A stretch of DNA of 64,000 nucleotides from an uncultured Prevotellaceae bacterium (GCA_900316645.1 ONDP01000009.1:33578-97577); one strand, 5' to 3'; shown: positions 55,064 through 63,883, counted from the first letter of the stretch. The notes: a model not told the origin generated them from the sequence alone. Program-made: numbers and translations.

Positions 55064-55537
55064 ATGGCAACAATAGACAAAATTGACAATCTCGACAAGA
55101 AAATCCTGAAAATCCTGTCGCAAAACGCACGCATCCCGTTCAAGGATGTAGCCACCGAGTGTAACGTCTCACGTGCAGCTATCCACCAGCGTGTGCAGCA
55201 TCTCATCGAGGCCAATGTCATCATGGGCAGTGGTTTCGACGTCAACCCCAAGAGCCTGGGCTACAGCACCTGCACCTATGTGGGCATCACCCTCGAGCGT
55301 GGTTCCATGTACAAGGATGTGGTGGAGTGTTTGCAGCATATTCCCGAGATTGTGGAGTGCCACTTCACGACGGGTCCCTATACTATGATGGTCAAGCTCT
55401 ATGCGCGCGACAACGAACAGCTTATGCATCTGCTCAACGGACGTTTGCAGGACATTCCTGGAGTGGTTGCCACCGAAACGCTTATCTCGCTCGAACAGAG
55501 CATCAAGCGTGAAATCCCTGTTAGTATTGAAGATTAA
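55064..55537 (+). CDS. Lrp/AsnC-family transcriptional regulator
   Basis: A 157-residue feast/famine regulator: N-terminal helix-turn-helix (LDKKILKILSQNARIPFKDVATECNVSRAAIHQRVQHL) and a C-terminal RAM ligand-binding domain (ECHFTTGPYTMMVKLYARD). It binds an amino acid and controls metabolism genes. It lies 3 bp before the peptidase fusion gene and is probably co-transcribed with it, suggesting control of peptide or amino-acid use. Confidence 0.93.
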   Translation: MATIDKIDNLDKKILKILSQNARIPFKDVATECNVSRAAIHQRVQHLIEANVIMGSGFDVNPKSLGYSTCTYVGITLERGSMYKDVVECLQHIPEIVECHFTTGPYTMMVKLYARDNEQLMHLLNGRLQDIPGVVATETLISLEQSIKREIPVSIED

Positions 55538-55540
55538 TTT

Positions 55541-57262
55541 ATGAATCGTTACGATTGGCAGTCACTGTTGGCTGCAAGCGCTTATTCGAAATATCCTGAG
55601 GCCTCCCAACGTCCTGTTATCGGTATTACAGGGAATTATGGCGACCTCACTTGTAAACTGGCTGAGACTTATTATAAATCCGTATTGCGGGCTGGCGGTG
55701 TACCCGTTATCATTCCTCCCTTGGCTGATACCGACGTCATCATCAACACTTTGGAACATGTCGATGCTCTCGTGCTCAGTGGTGGTGGCGACTACGACCC
55801 CCACTATGCAGGCGAGGAACCCCATCCCCTCTTGGGCGATATCAATGAGGAGCGCGACCTGCCCGAACTCTTTATCACACGACTGGCATACAATCGTCAG
55901 CTGCCTGTCTTGGGCATCTGCCGGGGCATTCAGACGCTCGCTATGGCGCTCGGTGGACGGGTTCGTCAGGACATCACCGACATCGCTGCCTTCAACCATT
56001 CGCAGAGCGAGGAGCGCTCCGTGGCAACCCATCAGGTCAGTGTCGTGGGCGATTCGCTTTTGTCTCAGCTCTACAAGGGGGCTGACACCCTCTCAGTCAA
56101 TTCATTCCATCATCAGGCAGTATGTGAGACGGGCGACCGCTTCCGCGTCACAGCCACCTCTACCGATGGAATCATCGAGGCGATGGAGAGCACCGAGTTC
56201 AAACCCATCATCGGTGTGCAGTGGCATCCTGAGTGCCTGGCTGAGGGGCTTCCCCTCTTCCAATGGCTCGTCGGCGAGGCGGTGCGCTATCGCGAGACGT
56301 GTCTCATGCACCAGCAGGTGCTCACCCTCGATTCCCATTGCGACACCCCCATGTTCTTCCCACAGGGTGTCGATTTCGGTATGCGCGACGAACGTCTACT
56401 TGTCGATTTGCATAAGATGACCGAGGGCCATCAGGACGCTACCATCATGGTGGCTTACATCCCACAGCCCACCGAGTCGGGCATGAAGGCGATGGCAGAC
56501 GGCATCTTCGATAAGATTGAGTCTATCGTGGCAGCCCACCAGCAGTATATCCGCATCGCTCGCACCCCCGACGAACTCTTCGCCAACAAACAGGCTGGTC
56601 GTAAGAGCATCATGCTGGGCATCGAGAACGGGGCAGCCATCGAGGGCAGCATCGTCAATCTGCGTCACTTCGCACAGCGTGGCATCGTCTATATGACGCT
56701 TTGCCATAATGGCGACAACGATATCTGTGATTCTGCCAAGGGCACCCAGACGCATAACGGCATCAGTCTCTTCGGGCGTCAGGTGGTCAACGAAATGAAT
56801 CGCCTGGGCATCATGGTCGATCTCAGCCATGCTGCCGAGAAAAGTTTCTACGATGCCCTCGAAATCAGTCAGCAGCCCATCGTCTGCAGTCATAGCAGTT
56901 GTCGTGCCCTCTGCGACCATCCCCGCAACCTCACCGACCAGCAAATGCGCGACCTCGCGGCTAAGGGCGGTGTCATGCAGGTCACCCTCTATCACGGCTT
57001 CTTGCGCCTCGACGGCGAGGCTACCATCAACGACGTCATGGCGCATCTCGACCATGCCATCGAGGTGATGGGTATCGACCACGTCGGATTGGGCACCGAT
57101 TTCGACGGCGATGGTGGTGTGCGTGGCCTGGCTAATGCTGCCGAACTGCTCCATTTCACGCGTCGGCTCATGGACAAGGGCTATTCCGTCAATGACATTC
57201 AGAAGATATGGGGTGGCAATTTCCTGCGCGTTATGTCGCAAGTTCAATCCGTTAGAAACTAA
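55541..57262 (+). CDS. Peptidase C26 (class-I glutamine amidotransferase) fused to peptidase M19 (membrane dipeptidase)
   Basis: A 573-residue cytoplasmic fusion (no signal peptide). Residues ~25-245 form a gamma-glutamyl hydrolase/PuuD-like class-I amidotransferase with nucleophile Cys ~126 in LGICRGIQTL and the His-Glu pair in GVQWHPE. Residues ~260-570 form a dipeptidase with metal ligands in LDSHCDTP, IENG, VDLSHAA and VCSHSSCRAL, and GTDFDG near the end. The two activities could act in sequence: release of gamma-glutamyl groups, then cleavage of the dipeptide left. No frameshift or linker scar is visible. Coupled to an Lrp-type regulator. Confidence 0.9.
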   Translation: MNRYDWQSLLAASAYSKYPEASQRPVIGITGNYGDLTCKLAETYYKSVLRAGGVPVIIPPLADTDVIINTLEHVDALVLSGGGDYDPHYAGEEPHPLLGDINEERDLPELFITRLAYNRQLPVLGICRGIQTLAMALGGRVRQDITDIAAFNHSQSEERSVATHQVSVVGDSLLSQLYKGADTLSVNSFHHQAVCETGDRFRVTATSTDGIIEAMESTEFKPIIGVQWHPECLAEGLPLFQWLVGEAVRYRETCLMHQQVLTLDSHCDTPMFFPQGVDFGMRDERLLVDLHKMTEGHQDATIMVAYIPQPTESGMKAMADGIFDKIESIVAAHQQYIRIARTPDELFANKQAGRKSIMLGIENGAAIEGSIVNLRHFAQRGIVYMTLCHNGDNDICDSAKGTQTHNGISLFGRQVVNEMNRLGIMVDLSHAAEKSFYDALEISQQPIVCSHSSCRALCDHPRNLTDQQMRDLAAKGGVMQVTLYHGFLRLDGEATINDVMAHLDHAIEVMGIDHVGLGTDFDGDGGVRGLANAAELLHFTRRLMDKGYSVNDIQKIWGGNFLRVMSQVQSVRN

Positions 57263-57267
57263 GGCTT

Positions 57268-57678
57268 ATGATTACCTATCAAACCGAAAATGTGCGCTTC
57301 CCGAATATCAAGCGTCGCGAAACCACCGCATGGATTCGTCGTGTAGCTGCCACCTATGGCAAGAAAGTGGGCGAAGTGGGTTATCTCTTCTGTGACGATG
57401 AGCATATCCTCGACGTCAATCGCCAGTATTTAGGTCACGACTACTACACCGATATCATCACCTTCGACTACGACGAGGGCGACACCATCAATGGCGACCT
57501 TGTCATCTCGCTCGACACCGTCCGTTCCAATGCCGAGCTTTTCCATAAGGACTATGACGAGGAGCTCCACCGTGTTATCATCCACGGCATCCTCCACCTT
57601 TGTGGCATCAACGACAAAGGTCCCGGTGAGCGCGAAATCATGGAGAAAGCAGAAAACGCAGCGCTAACGCTACGTTAA
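57268..57678 (+). CDS. ybeY: Endoribonuclease YbeY
   Basis: Zinc-dependent single-strand endoribonuclease of rRNA maturation and ribosome quality control. At 136 residues it has the conserved ITFDYDEGDTINGDLVIS and the metal motif HGILHLCGINDKGPGERE. The third histidine of the usual HGxLHLxGxDH is not present; the ND pair stands there, as in relatives I recall from this phylum. It follows the peptidase fusion by 5 bp. Confidence 0.94.
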   Translation: MITYQTENVRFPNIKRRETTAWIRRVAATYGKKVGEVGYLFCDDEHILDVNRQYLGHDYYTDIITFDYDEGDTINGDLVISLDTVRSNAELFHKDYDEELHRVIIHGILHLCGINDKGPGEREIMEKAENAALTLR

Positions 57679-57790
57679 GAGAAGTGAAAAGAGAGAAGTG
57701 AAGAGTGAAAAGTGGAGTGGCGGTAGCAAATTATTAACTATTCACTATTCACTCTTACCTTAAATCATTTCTCATTTCTCACTTTTCTAT
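57676..57790. repeat. TTTGCTACCGC-type dispersed element, copy 3
   Basis: Between the convergent ybeY and acid phosphatase genes: GAGTGAAAAGTGGAGTGGCGGTAGCAAATTATTAACTATTCACT, with related AGAGTGA and TCACTCT arms (57701.., 57749..) that can pair. The 3' end continues into TTTCTCA 7-bp units and the phosphatase stop codon. It is nearly identical, inverted, to copy 4 at 61029. Confidence 0.85.
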
Positions 57791-58499
57791 ACTCTTCCTT
57801 CGCCTTCCTCATTTGTTTTTGGAAAGCTTCGTTGTTCTGGAGCGCTATGTAACCCACACAGGCGTAGTTGCGACCTGCATCCACGTCACTCTGCCAGTGA
57901 GCACCCACAATCACACGACTGTCACAATATTCACGACCTCTGCGATATATCGCGGCGGCACGCTCTGGAGCTATCTGAGCCAATAGCATCGTGAGGGTCC
58001 ATCCACGCAAACTGTGCCCCGACGGAAAACTGCCCTCACCACGCAGGAAAGGTTCCTCGTGCGATGGCATCGTTTCATCATAATACTCAAAGGGGCGCAG
58101 ACGTTGGTGGGCAGCCTTTGGCTCCTTGCGCATGGGGTCGGTAGTGGCAAGACTTGTCTCCACCAGTTTCCATATCTCGGGTGTCTCACGCTCGTTGATA
58201 GCCATTCCGAAAGCCTCTGCCCATCTGCCATACACCTTCTCGTGGCTTTCCCATTCCGCGTCGGCAATAGCCATAGCCACGCGTGCCGAGTCCCGTCGCT
58301 GCTGCTTGCCCCAGCAGTATCGCACCACGTCGCTGGCAAACTCCGGACTGTCGAAGGCAGGTGGTGCCGGCATGATTTCCACCAGTCGTGGCAGGTGCTC
58401 TATTGGAATATACACTTGCACAGTATCCTTGTTGTTCTGTGCAGTAACATTTATGGTAGCCATCATGGTGGCTACAACCATTATAATTATCTGTTTCAT
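57765..58499 (-). CDS. Class A nonspecific acid phosphatase (PAP2 superfamily)
   Basis: About 244 residues with signal peptide IIIMVVATMMATINVTA. The class-A signature is present: GSFPSGHSLRGW and SRVIVGAHWQSDVDAG, with the catalytic histidines and arginine. It is a periplasmic phosphomonoesterase of broad substrate range, like PhoC/PhoN. I use the ATG at 58499 (MKQIIIM); an upstream ATG at 58508 adds three residues. Confidence 0.92.
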   Translation of the reverse strand: MKQIIIMVVATMMATINVTAQNNKDTVQVYIPIEHLPRLVEIMPAPPAFDSPEFASDVVRYCWGKQQRRDSARVAMAIADAEWESHEKVYGRWAEAFGMAINERETPEIWKLVETSLATTDPMRKEPKAAHQRLRPFEYYDETMPSHEEPFLRGEGSFPSGHSLRGWTLTMLLAQIAPERAAAIYRRGREYCDSRVIVGAHWQSDVDAGRNYACVGYIALQNNEAFQKQMRKAKEEYRKVRNEK

Positions 58500-58595
58500 C
58501 GGCTGCAAAGGTATGAATTAATCTTGAAATCCCCAAGTTTTTCATAAAAAAACGAAATTAATACGCTTTTATTCGTTTATCTATTTAATAATGTG

Positions 58596-58603
58596 TAACT
58601 TTG
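58596..58603 (+). promoter_or_regulatory. Bacteroidetes -7 box TAACTTTG for pnp
   Basis: TAACTTTG lies 56 bases before ATG 58660, giving a leader of about 50 nt. Confidence 0.55.
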
Positions 58604-58659
58604 TCGCCAATTTAGCGCAAAGTCGCAAGATGTATTATATTTTTTAGATGTTTTTTAAG

Positions 58660-61029
58660 ATGAACGTAATTACAAAAAGTATTCAGTTGCCTGATGGAAG
58701 AACCATCACAATTGAAACCGGGAAGGTGGCAAAGCAAGCCGATGGCAGTGTGATGCTCCGCATGAACAACACTGTGTTGCTGGCTACTGTTTGTGCCGCA
58801 AAAGATGCAGTTCCCGGAACCGATTTCATGCCTCTGCAGGTTGACTACAGAGAGCAGTATGCCGCTGCAGGACGTTTTCCTGGCGGTTTCACCAAGCGCG
58901 AGGGTAAAGCTTCCGACAACGAGATTCTGACCAGCCGTCTGGTCGACCGTGTGCTCCGTCCCCTGTTCCCCTCTAACTATCACGCAGAAGTTTATGTCAA
59001 CGTAATGCTGTTATCGGCAGATGGTGTCGATCAGCCTGATGCATTGGCAGGTTTTGCAGCATCAGCAGCGCTGGCATGTTCAGATATCCCCTTCGAGTGT
59101 CCTATCTCCGAGGTTCGCGTGGCTCGTGTCAATGGCGAGTATGTCATCGACCCCACCTTCGAACAGATGAAGGAGGCTGATATGGACATCATGGTGGGTG
59201 CTTCAGCCGAGAACATCATGATGGTTGAAGGCGAAATGAAGGAAGTCAGCGAACAGGATTTGCTGGGTGCCCTCAAGGCCGCCATGGATGCCATCAAGCC
59301 CATGTGCGAACTCCAGACTGCCCTCTCTAAGGAACTGGGTAAGGACGTGAAGCGTGAGTACGATCACGAAGTCAACGACGAGGCACTGCGCGAGCGCATG
59401 AACAAGGAGCTCTACCAGCCCGCCTACGACATCACCAAGCAGGCCCTCGAGAAGCACGCCCGTGCTGAGGCCTTCGAGAAGATTCTGGCTGATTTCAAGG
59501 AGCGCTTCTTTGCTGAACGCAAGGCTGCCGCCGAAGCGCTCGACGGTTCACCCGTCGAGATCAGCGACGAAGAGTACGAAGCCATGATGGATCGCTACTA
59601 CCACGATGTAGAGCGCGACGCCATGCGCCGTTGCATCCTCGACGAGGGCATCCGTCTCGATGGTCGTAAGACCACCGATATCCGCCCCATCTGGTGTGAG
59701 GTATCTCCGCTGCCCATGCCTCATGGCAGCAGCATCTTCACCCGTGGCGAGACGCAGTCACTGACCACCGTCACCCTCGGTACCAAACTCGACGAGAAGC
59801 TGGTTGACGATGTGCTCGACAAGAGCTATCAGCGCTTCCTGCTCCACTATAACTTCCCACCGTTCTGCACGGGTGAGGCTAAGGCCCAGCGTGGCGTAGG
59901 CCGTCGTGAGATTGGTCACGGCCACCTTGCATGGCGCGGCCTGAAGGAGATGATTCCAGCCGACTTCCCCTACACCGTTCGTGTAGTCAGTCAGATTATG
60001 GAGTCTAACGGTTCTTCGTCAATGGCTACTGTCTGTGCCGGTACGCTGGCACTCATGGATGCCGGTGTTCCCATGAAGAAGCCCGTCAGCGGTATTGCTA
60101 TGGGTCTTATCAAGAACCCTGGCGAGGACAAGTATGCTGTTCTCTCCGATATCCTCGGCGACGAGGACCACTTGGGCGATATGGACTTCAAGACCACCGG
60201 TACCAAGGACGGTCTGACAGCCACCCAGATGGATATCAAGTGCGATGGTCTGTCGTTCGACATCCTCGAGAAAGCCCTCATGCAGGCAAAGGCTGGTCGT
60301 GAGCACATCCTGAAGTGCATCACCGACACCATCGCAGAGCCACGTCCCGAGCTCAAGCCACAGGTACCACGCATCGAGGCCTTCGAAATTCCCAAGGAGT
60401 TCATCGGTGCTGTCATCGGTCCTGGTGGAAAGATTATCCAGCAGATGCAGGAAGACACCGGTGCCACCATCACTATCGACGAAGAGGACGGTGTTGGCAA
60501 GATTCAGGTCAGCGGCCCCAACAAGGAGTCTATCGACGCTGCTATTGCCAAGATCAAGGCTATCGTTGCCGTTCCCGAGATTGGCGAGGTTTATGAGGGC
60601 ACCGTTCGCAGCATCATGCCTTATGGCTGCTTCGTTGAGTTCATGCCTGGTAAGGATGGACTGCTCCATATCTCAGAAATCGACTGGAAGCGTCTCGAGA
60701 CTGTCGAGGAGGCTGGCATCAAGGAGGGTGACAAGATCACCGTCAAGTTGCTCGAAATCGACCCCAAGACTGGTAAGTTCAAACTCTCTCACCGTGTCCT
60801 CGTCGAGAAGCCTGCCGACTATGTAGAGCCCCAGCAGCGTCGTCGTGAGCGTCCTGAGCGTCCACAGCGTGGCGACCGTCCACAGCGCGACCGCAACGAC
60901 CGTGGTCCCCGTCCACAGCGCGATCGCAACGAGCGTCGTGAGCGTCCTCAGCGCACCGATGATTTCCACGAGCCCGAAACTCACGAGCCCAAGGACTTCA
61001 CCGACGAATTAGATAAGATGGACTTTTAA
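58660..61029 (+). CDS. pnp: Polyribonucleotide nucleotidyltransferase with Arg-rich tail
   Basis: Phosphorolytic 3'-5' exoribonuclease. About 789 residues: two RNase PH domains (first [19 protein letters not shown]; second [27 protein letters not shown]), a KH domain ([18 protein letters not shown]) and an S1 domain ([28 protein letters not shown]). The last ~75 residues are a repetitive arginine-proline tail ([16 protein letters not shown], then an acidic end), longer than in enterobacteria and likely RNA-binding. The start at 58660 matches the usual N-terminus; ATG 58648 is possible. Confidence 0.96.
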   Translation: MNVITKSIQLPDGRTITIETGKVAKQADGSVMLRMNNTVLLATVCAAKDAVPGTDFMPLQVDYREQYAAAGRFPGGFTKREGKASDNEILTSRLVDRVLRPLFPSNYHAEVYVNVMLLSADGVDQPDALAGFAASAALACSDIPFECPISEVRVARVNGEYVIDPTFEQMKEADMDIMVGASAENIMMVEGEMKEVSEQDLLGALKAAMDAIKPMCELQTALSKELGKDVKREYDHEVNDEALRERMNKELYQPAYDITKQALEKHARAEAFEKILADFKERFFAERKAAAEALDGSPVEISDEEYEAMMDRYYHDVERDAMRRCILDEGIRLDGRKTTDIRPIWCEVSPLPMPHGSSIFTRGETQSLTTVTLGTKLDEKLVDDVLDKSYQRFLLHYNFPPFCTGEAKAQRGVGRREIGHGHLAWRGLKEMIPADFPYTVRVVSQIMESNGSSSMATVCAGTLALMDAGVPMKKPVSGIAMGLIKNPGEDKYAVLSDILGDEDHLGDMDFKTTGTKDGLTATQMDIKCDGLSFDILEKALMQAKAGREHILKCITDTIAEPRPELKPQVPRIEAFEIPKEFIGAVIGPGGKIIQQMQEDTGATITIDEEDGVGKIQVSGPNKESIDAAIAKIKAIVAVPEIGEVYEGTVRSIMPYGCFVEFMPGKDGLLHISEIDWKRLETVEEAGIKEGDKITVKLLEIDPKTGKFKLSHRVLVEKPADYVEPQQRRRERPERPQRGDRPQRDRNDRGPRPQRDRNERRERPQRTDDFHEPETHEPKDFTDELDKMDF

Positions 61030-61088
61030 AAGGAAGAGTGAAGAGTGAATAGTTAATAATTTGCTACCGCCACTCCCACTCACTCCAT
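61029..61088. repeat. TTTGCTACCGC-type dispersed element, copy 4
   Basis: AGAGTGAAGAGTGAATAGTTAATAATTTGCTACCGCCACTCC directly after pnp is the inverse of copy 3 (57676). It is followed at once by the pnp terminator. Confidence 0.85.
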
Positions 61089-61094
61089 AAAAAG

Positions 61095-61128
61095 AATCCG
61101 ATAAGCGCGAACTTATCGGATTTTTTTT
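61095..61128 (+). terminator. Rho-independent terminator of pnp
   Basis: AATCCGATAAG-cgcgaa-CTTATCGGATT stem followed by a run of T residues. Confidence 0.85.
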
Positions 61129-61140
61129 ATTCACTTTTCA

Positions 61141-61220
61141 TTTTTTTGCAAGGACTACAAGGACTTAAGGACTTTTAATTGACAATTGATAATTTGGCTT
61201 TCATTTCTCATTTCTCATTT
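61141..61220. repeat. Composite repeat: AAGGACT unit block plus 7-bp tracts
   Basis: TTTTTGCAAGGACTACAAGGACTTAAGGACTTTT (61143..61176) recurs at 63130..63161 with one base deleted. It is followed by TTGACAA- and CATTTCT-type 7-bp units that run up to and over the 3' end of the CobD-like gene. Confidence 0.8.
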
Positions 61221-62231
61221 TTGTAATTGCGAAATCGCAATTACAAGCCTATCGTTTTCTTCAGGCGATTGCGCAGCCACGCGGAAGAAGTGATCGGAGA
61301 GTCCTGTGAAGTTCGAGCAGTCACGAATCAAGATACCATGCTCGTGTACCAACTCATACTTCAACTTCGTACTCGTTATGTCCTCCACCTCACACAACAT
61401 AAAGTTCGTCTTTGTCTCAAACACACGGATACCCTCTATCGCACGCAACGCATCATGCAACCGCTGTGCCTCCTGCAGATAACCCTGCAAGTCGGGAATC
61501 ACGGGATCGTTGCGACCTATCAGGAACTTACCAGCCTCTATCGCCAGCGCACTCACCGACCACGGATGACGCAAAGCCTTCAGCAGACTTAACATACTCG
61601 GATGGCCCGTCACGTAGCCCAGTCGCAACCCGGGCACTGCAAAGCGCTTGCTCAGCGAGTGCAACACCAGCAGGTTTTGACAGTCTGTCACCTCGTGCGG
61701 CCTTATCAGTGGCTTCAGTGTGTAGTCCTCATACGACTGATCCACCACAAACGTATATCGTGGTGAGCGTCGCACCATATATTCTATGATGCCCTTCGTC
61801 ATCACGTTGCCTGTCGGGTTGTTCGGGTTACATATCCAGTACACCCTGTCGTTCGGCAACACCTTCATGTCGTCCGTGTTCTCATACGTCACGATATGGT
61901 TGTTGATTCTGCACGCGTCGGCATACTCGCTGAACGTAGGCTGTGGGATAATCGACACACTCCTGTGCAATTTCTGCGCAATCAAGTATATTGCCTCCGT
62001 CGCCCCGTTAGTCACCATCACACAGTCTGCACTGATGCCCAGTCGCTCTGCTATCATCCGCTCCAGCGACAGCGGTTCTGGTTCCGGATAGTTGTTAATT
62101 ACATCCATCCGTTCAGTCAGATGCGCCTTCAGTGCCGAGTGGTCGGCTTGCTGGTAGATATTGGTGCTGAAATTCATGCGCACCATTCCTGCCTCGTAGC
62201 GGTGTATGTCGTCTCCGTGTCCCTCTATCAT
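61215..62231 (-). CDS. Histidinol-phosphate-aminotransferase-like enzyme (CobD-type)
   Basis: A 338-residue PLP enzyme of fold type I. Visible: MVTNGATEAIYL, CNPNNPTGNV, FVVDQSYEDY and the PLP-lysine motif LHSLSKRFAVPGLRLGY. It resembles L-threonine-O-3-phosphate decarboxylase (CobD) of the cobalamin side chain more than HisC, and its 4-bp overlap with a BtuD-like ATPase gene supports a corrinoid role. The last codons form a 26-bp perfect palindrome. HisC activity cannot be ruled out. Confidence 0.82.
   Translation of the reverse strand: MIEGHGDDIHRYEAGMVRMNFSTNIYQQADHSALKAHLTERMDVINNYPEPEPLSLERMIAERLGISADCVMVTNGATEAIYLIAQKLHRSVSIIPQPTFSEYADACRINNHIVTYENTDDMKVLPNDRVYWICNPNNPTGNVMTKGIIEYMVRRSPRYTFVVDQSYEDYTLKPLIRPHEVTDCQNLLVLHSLSKRFAVPGLRLGYVTGHPSMLSLLKALRHPWSVSALAIEAGKFLIGRNDPVIPDLQGYLQEAQRLHDALRAIEGIRVFETKTNFMLCEVEDITSTKLKYELVHEHGILIRDCSNFTGLSDHFFRVAAQSPEENDRLVIAISQLQK
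61221..61246. repeat. 26-bp palindrome at the end of the CobD-like gene
   Basis: TTGTAATTGCGA-aa-TCGCAATTACAA: twelve-base perfect arms with a two-base centre. It encodes the C-terminal AISQLQK; no long T run follows, so it is not a classical terminator. Confidence 0.6.
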
Positions 62232-63070
62232 GTCGTCACTCTTATTGTTAGTGTCTGGGCATCAAAGGCGATACCCCTGTGTTCTATAAATCGGCTCAGC
62301 GCCCCCATGTCTGCCAGTTCGCGTGGTGTCCCCACCGTCAGTCCCTCGCTTTCCATCAGCCATATACAGTCGGCCATCTGAAGCGACAGCTCCACGTCGT
62401 GTGTCGAAAGGAATATCGTCTTCCCCTCCTCGTGCGCCAGTTGGTGCAACAGTTGCATCACCTCCACCTTGCTGGGGAAGTCCAGGAAGGCCGTCGGTTC
62501 GTCCAGATATATAATAGGTGTCTGCTGAGCCAGTGCCTTGGCTATCATCACCTTCTGCCGTTCACCGTCGCTCAGTGTGTGGATAAATCGCTCGCGCAGC
62601 GCCTCGATGCCCACCAGTTGTATAGCCTCGTCCACAATCCTTTTATCCTCCTTTCCCAGTGTCCCCCAGAAACCCGTGTAGGGCGATCGTCCCATCCCCA
62701 CCAGTTCCTCGGAAGTCATATTCCTCACGTCCGGCTTTTCCGTCAGCACCACACCGATCAACTTCGCCAGCGCCTTATCGCTCAGCGTGTCTAATTGACA
62801 ATTGACAATTGACAATTGACAATTATCTTCAACTTCCCCTTTCCTTCGCCCTCCTCGGGGGGCTGGGGGGGGCTCTTCAATTCTAACGCTTCCTTCTATG
62901 GAGGGCTGAAAGGCTGCAAGAGTGCGTAGCAGTGTCGATTTCCCGACACCGTTGCGTCCCAGCAGACAAGTCAGTTCGCCAGCCTTGATGGCTCCATTCA
63001 AGTGTTCTGCCACCACTTTCCCTGGGTATCCAATTGCCAGGTCGTGCAGAATGACGGAAGATGTGCCCAT
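62228..63070 (-). CDS. ABC transporter ATPase, BtuD/FecE-like, with repeat-derived insertion
   Basis: About 280 residues from ATG 63070, an iron-chelate/cobalamin-type ATPase: Walker A CLLGRNGVGKSTLL, ABC signature LSDGERQKVMIAKAL and Walker B IIYLDEPTAFLDF. About 26 extra residues (EEPPPAPRGGRRKGEVEDN, then CQLSIVNCQLDTLSD) are inserted before the Q-loop; they come from two dispersed repeats. Motifs around them are intact, so the protein may still work. Permease and binding-protein genes are not adjacent. It overlaps the CobD-like gene by 4 bp. Confidence 0.85.
   Translation of the reverse strand: MGTSSVILHDLAIGYPGKVVAEHLNGAIKAGELTCLLGRNGVGKSTLLRTLAAFQPSIEGSVRIEEPPPAPRGGRRKGEVEDNCQLSIVNCQLDTLSDKALAKLIGVVLTEKPDVRNMTSEELVGMGRSPYTGFWGTLGKEDKRIVDEAIQLVGIEALRERFIHTLSDGERQKVMIAKALAQQTPIIYLDEPTAFLDFPSKVEVMQLLHQLAHEEGKTIFLSTHDVELSLQMADCIWLMESEGLTVGTPRELADMGALSRFIEHRGIAFDAQTLTIRVTT
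62794..62880 (-). repeat. 7-bp repeat plus GC-rich repeat inside the ABC ATPase gene
   Basis: ATTGACA x4 (62794..62821) is followed by a GC-rich element with G6-ct-G8 on the plus strand (62857..62872). Both are read in frame as part of the ATPase. Confidence 0.8.
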
Positions 63071-63089
63071 TTTATTTTTCCTTTTTTTA

Positions 63090-63221
63090 GTCGTTTGGTA
63101 AATTAGTCGTTTGGTCGTTTGGGAGTTCTTTTTGCAAGGACTACAGGACTTAAGGACTTTTTTCATTCCTCATTCCTCATTTCTCATTCCTCATTCCTCA
63201 CTCCCCCCCCCTTCCGTCCCT
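63090..63221. repeat. Composite intergenic repeat cluster
   Basis: Successive blocks: AGTCGTTTGG-type units (63090..63120), the GCAAGGACTACAGGACTTAAGGACT block (63133..63157) shared with 61143, and CATTCCT/CATTTCT 7-bp units (63163..63201), then a C-rich stretch. No gene is seen between the ABC ATPase start and the DUF4294 stop. Confidence 0.8.
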
Positions 63222-63256
63222 CCCCTCTCTGAAGGAGAGGGGTCGGGGGTGAGGCT
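63222..63256 (-). repeat. Solo copy of the DUF559-module terminal repeat
   Basis: CCCCTCTCTGAAGGAGAGGGG followed by TCGGGGGTGAGGCT matches the ends of the DUF559 module in the helicase (29846 and 30247). It contains a perfect 8-bp stem CCCCTCTC/GAGAGGGG with a 5-nt loop. Confidence 0.85.
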
Positions 63257-63259
63257 TCT

Positions 63260-63883
63260 TTATATCTGTCCCGCCTCCACCATCAGCACGACGCGTTCCG
63301 TCAGACGGTCCACCCCTTCCGGGTCGTATCGTTTCTTCAGGCTTGCGCCGAAGGCCCATGCGAACGCCTGGTAGAAGCCAGCCCTCACAGGACCGAGGAA
63401 GGCCTGTATCAGTTCATATCCCGACGAGTTACTCTCGCGGTATATCAGTTTTATCAACAGTTTCCCTTGCGAGAACGTCAGTTTCTTCATTCTCGGCTTA
63501 TACTCCTTCATGATGCTGCGTTCCACCAGCTTCATATGCGCCTCTTTCGCATTCTTGTCGGGCAGTGTCTCCAGGTATTCAGCAGTTTCCATCATTATTT
63601 TCCGAGCCTCTTTGGCGATGGGCAGCACAATCTTCACGTTTTTCACCAGTCGGTTATAAGCCATTTGTTGTTTCTTGCTCGAAAAGGCAATGGGCGGATA
63701 TACATACACGTTATTCATTTCCATGTATTGAATGCTGTCGCCATTCTCCAGCACCTTGCCCACCTTCACCATTGGCACGAAGGTAGGGCTGTCGTAGTCC
63801 ACCTCCTGTCGTTTCTTGTTACCCTCCTGTGCCATCAAGCCCAGCGAGGTCATCAGCATAAGAAAAATCACCAATTTCCGCAT
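63260..63883 (-). CDS. DUF4294 exported protein
   Basis: A 207-residue protein with signal peptide MRKLVIFLMLMTSLGLMAQ. The rest matches DUF4294, a Bacteroidetes family of unknown role: YMEMNNVYVYPPIAFSSKKQ, RLVKNVKIVLPIAKEA, FSQGKLLIKLIYRESNSSGYELI and a conserved amphipathic C-terminus (AFWAFGASLKKRYDP-like). The solo DUF559 terminal repeat lies just beyond its stop codon. Confidence 0.88.
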   Translation of the reverse strand: MRKLVIFLMLMTSLGLMAQEGNKKRQEVDYDSPTFVPMVKVGKVLENGDSIQYMEMNNVYVYPPIAFSSKKQQMAYNRLVKNVKIVLPIAKEARKIMMETAEYLETLPDKNAKEAHMKLVERSIMKEYKPRMKKLTFSQGKLLIKLIYRESNSSGYELIQAFLGPVRAGFYQAFAWAFGASLKKRYDPEGVDRLTERVVLMVEAGQI

